32,148 nucleotides of DNA from Bacteroidetes bacterium GWA2_40_15 (GTDB taxonomy: Bacteria; Bacteroidota; Bacteroidia; Bacteroidales; VadinHA17): contig MENI01000070.1 of the NCBI GenBank assembly GCA_001768195.1, positions 1 through 32,148 on the forward strand, given 5' to 3'. The notes beneath the pieces are model-generated. The model made no database searches. It had not been told where the DNA came from and saw only the letters and a program-made list of their open reading frames with translations. Positions 30,642 to 32,148 of this stretch are shown here, piece after piece. Position numbers and translations under genes: made by a program. The number at the start of each line of letters is the position of its first letter. The first letter of the stretch is position 1.

Positions 30642-32147
30642 TCATACATTCATAAATTCCTTTTCGGATTCAGCTTTATTAAGAATGAATTTCTGATGTG
30701 TGGGTTTCGTAAGTGCCTCAGCTACAATTTCTGATATATCAGCCACCCTTGTATCTGTTGCGGATGAAAAAGTTTTCTTACATAAGGGGCAGGCAGTGGC
30801 AAGAATATCGGGTTTGCTGTATATTAATTCTTTTGCGGCATCTCTGGCAATTTTCATCCTCTCATCTGAACTGAGACTTAGATTTCCCAGACTTCCTCCG
30901 CAACAATGGGCATTGGAGTCTTCATATCTGCTTTTCTCCAGTTTCGAAACGTGGCTCAGTACTTCCCTGGGTTCATCATATACTCCGGAACCTCTTCCCA
31001 GATCACATGGAGTATGATAGACAACCTTATTCCTGATGTATCTCAAACTTATCCTGTTATCATCAATCAGACTCTTAATGAACTGTGTATGATGAACTAT
31101 TTCAGCATCCAGATGGTAACTTTCCCTGAATACCTTATAGCATATAGGACAAGATGTTACAAGCTTACGGGCGCCTGTTTTCCAGATCAGACGTGAATTG
31201 AAACTGATAAGTTCCCTTGCTTCCCTGTCATGTCCGGCCAGCATCAGAGGTCTGCCGCAGCAGGCTCCACCCTCTTCATCCATAAAGATGTAATTAAGAC
31301 CCGACGCATCAAGGATTTTTATCATTGAATTCTTAACTGAAGGTGTCAGATGTGTCATACATCCGGCAAAATATATTACATCAGCTTTTTCAGTTTCAAT
31401 CAAAGGCAGATAACTGTATGATTGTGATTCAGGTTCCTTTACAGGGGAAAGAGGTACTTTGTTTCGCATATACCCGCTGAAAGTATTTATGTATTTGTGG
31501 TCAGCAAATTCTTTCCTGCGCTGCATCATCCTTATGGGAGTCAGTTCAATGCCCACAGGACATATCTGGTCGCATCTTCCGCACATAAGACAGTTGTCGG
31601 CTATATCTCTGATATCAGAATTATTCCTTATACCCTTCATCAGGTAAGCCGACTGAATAGTTGTTATTCCCGCAGAAAAGTTAAGCTGACAGGTATCAAT
31701 ACACAATCCACAGGAAGAACATGATTGTACTTCAACTTCAGAATAAGTTCCCTCTTTATCGCCAGTTCTGATACCTGAGTTTCGCATAAATATCAGGAAG
31801 AGTTCTGCTGGTAAATGCATGTACCGCGTCACAGGTAAAAGAATGAAAAATGTTCCAAGCGAAAGTGAATAGAGCCACCAGAAAGGATAAGCCATCTCCT
31901 GGGCAGGAAGGTATGAGGCAAGAACCGAACCCAGTGAACCGGTAAGAAAGCTTCCGGTTCCGTAAGCACCGCTGGTAAAACTCTCTGCAATAAGACGACT
32001 TGGGAATATGAGCCACAAAGAAGTCAGGGCTATCTTGTCTGTGAGCCTGAGCTTTGTTGTTTTTTTCATACCTAAAGCCTTGGAATAAAAACGCTTCACA
32101 AATGCCAGTAAAAGCCCTGAAAGAATAAAGGCAAGAATAAGATCCAT
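30642..32147 (-). CDS. Membrane-anchored 4Fe-4S/CCG-domain oxidoreductase subunit (partial)
   Basis: The visible 501 residues begin with hydrophobic helices (about 1-20, 40-60, 85-105) like the last part of a nitrate-reductase-gamma-type membrane domain. Two 4Fe-4S motifs follow (CSSCGLCIDTC and CLMCGRCDQICP), then two cysteine-rich CCG domains (GGACCGRP with a nearby CPICYK; HCCGGSLG with CPLCKK). This is the layout of HdrD/GlpC-like proteins, which pass electrons between a membrane quinone or cytochrome and a soluble oxidoreductase. The frame reaches within one base of the window end and the Met at 32147 lies at a membrane helix, so the true start is probably outside. The redox partner cannot be identified from this window. 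A 127-base spacer separates it from the lipoprotein gene downstream. Confidence 0.88.
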   Translation of the reverse strand: MDLILAFILSGLLLAFVKRFYSKALGMKKTTKLRLTDKIALTSLWLIFPSRLIAESFTSGAYGTGSFLTGSLGSVLASYLPAQEMAYPFWWLYSLSLGTFFILLPVTRYMHLPAELFLIFMRNSGIRTGDKEGTYSEVEVQSCSSCGLCIDTCQLNFSAGITTIQSAYLMKGIRNNSDIRDIADNCLMCGRCDQICPVGIELTPIRMMQRRKEFADHKYINTFSGYMRNKVPLSPVKEPESQSYSYLPLIETEKADVIYFAGCMTHLTPSVKNSMIKILDASGLNYIFMDEEGGACCGRPLMLAGHDREARELISFNSRLIWKTGARKLVTSCPICYKVFRESYHLDAEIVHHTQFIKSLIDDNRISLRYIRNKVVYHTPCDLGRGSGVYDEPREVLSHVSKLEKSRYEDSNAHCCGGSLGNLSLSSDERMKIARDAAKELIYSKPDILATACPLCKKTFSSATDTRVADISEIVAEALTKPTHQKFILNKAESEKEFMNV

Positions 32148-32148
32148 C

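Overview
The window looks like chromosomal DNA from a member of the Bacteroidota, probably Bacteroidales-like. This is inferred from gene content and style. There is a single-chain PurL, a DUF3127 protein, a TonB-dependent receptor, FG-GAP/LytS and LytTR signalling genes, relaxed lipoboxes, almost no Shine-Dalgarno sequences, and several exact TAnnTTTG boxes (the Bacteroidota -7 element). No rRNA, tRNA, CRISPR array, phage or transposase gene was seen. The DNA is moderately AT-rich and gene-dense, and no gene-free stretch exceeds about 300 bases.

Layout. 144-1544: a HAD phosphatase and a small zinc-ribbon protein. 1571-1658: two short tandem repeats. 1652-2875 (minus): a LytS-like kinase lacking its histidine region, and a LytTR-only regulator. 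2969-5008: transketolase. 5022-8108 (minus): a soluble PAS-PAS-GAF histidine kinase, a receiver protein, and a hybrid-kinase tail. The last two look like the ends of one gene joined out of frame by an internal deletion. 8369-8968: a YqaB-like HAD phosphatase. 9045-16100 (minus): a tight five-gene run that reads, in transcription order, TonB-dependent receptor, AmpG/RhtX-like MFS permease, hemN, hemY-type protoporphyrinogen oxidase, hemH. 16262-16609: a small membrane protein. 16882-18876: a convergent pair, a phosphotriesterase-family lipoprotein and a Tat-exported sugar isomerase/epimerase-like protein, sharing a terminator hairpin. 19017-21319: MnmD, an FKBP lipoprotein, a cyclophilin and a DUF3127 protein, closed by a clear terminator. 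21375-26061: a secreted beta-propeller/phosphoesterase and an M3 peptidase. 26242-29928: purL. 29942-32147 (minus): a lipoprotein and a membrane-anchored Fe-S/CCG oxidoreductase cut by the window edge.

The most interesting unit is the receptor-permease-hemN-hemY-hemH cluster. It joins an outer-membrane receptor and an inner-membrane permease to exactly the three last steps of protoporphyrin-type heme synthesis, with gene spacings from 4 nt to a 14-nt overlap. I propose that it imports a coproporphyrin-like tetrapyrrole and finishes it to heme. The substrate is inference. Its ferrochelatase carries a seven-cysteine insertion that could hold an Fe-S cluster. The second theme is apparent erosion of signalling genes between 1.6 and 6 kb, where two histidine kinases have lost the segment containing the phosphoacceptor histidine.
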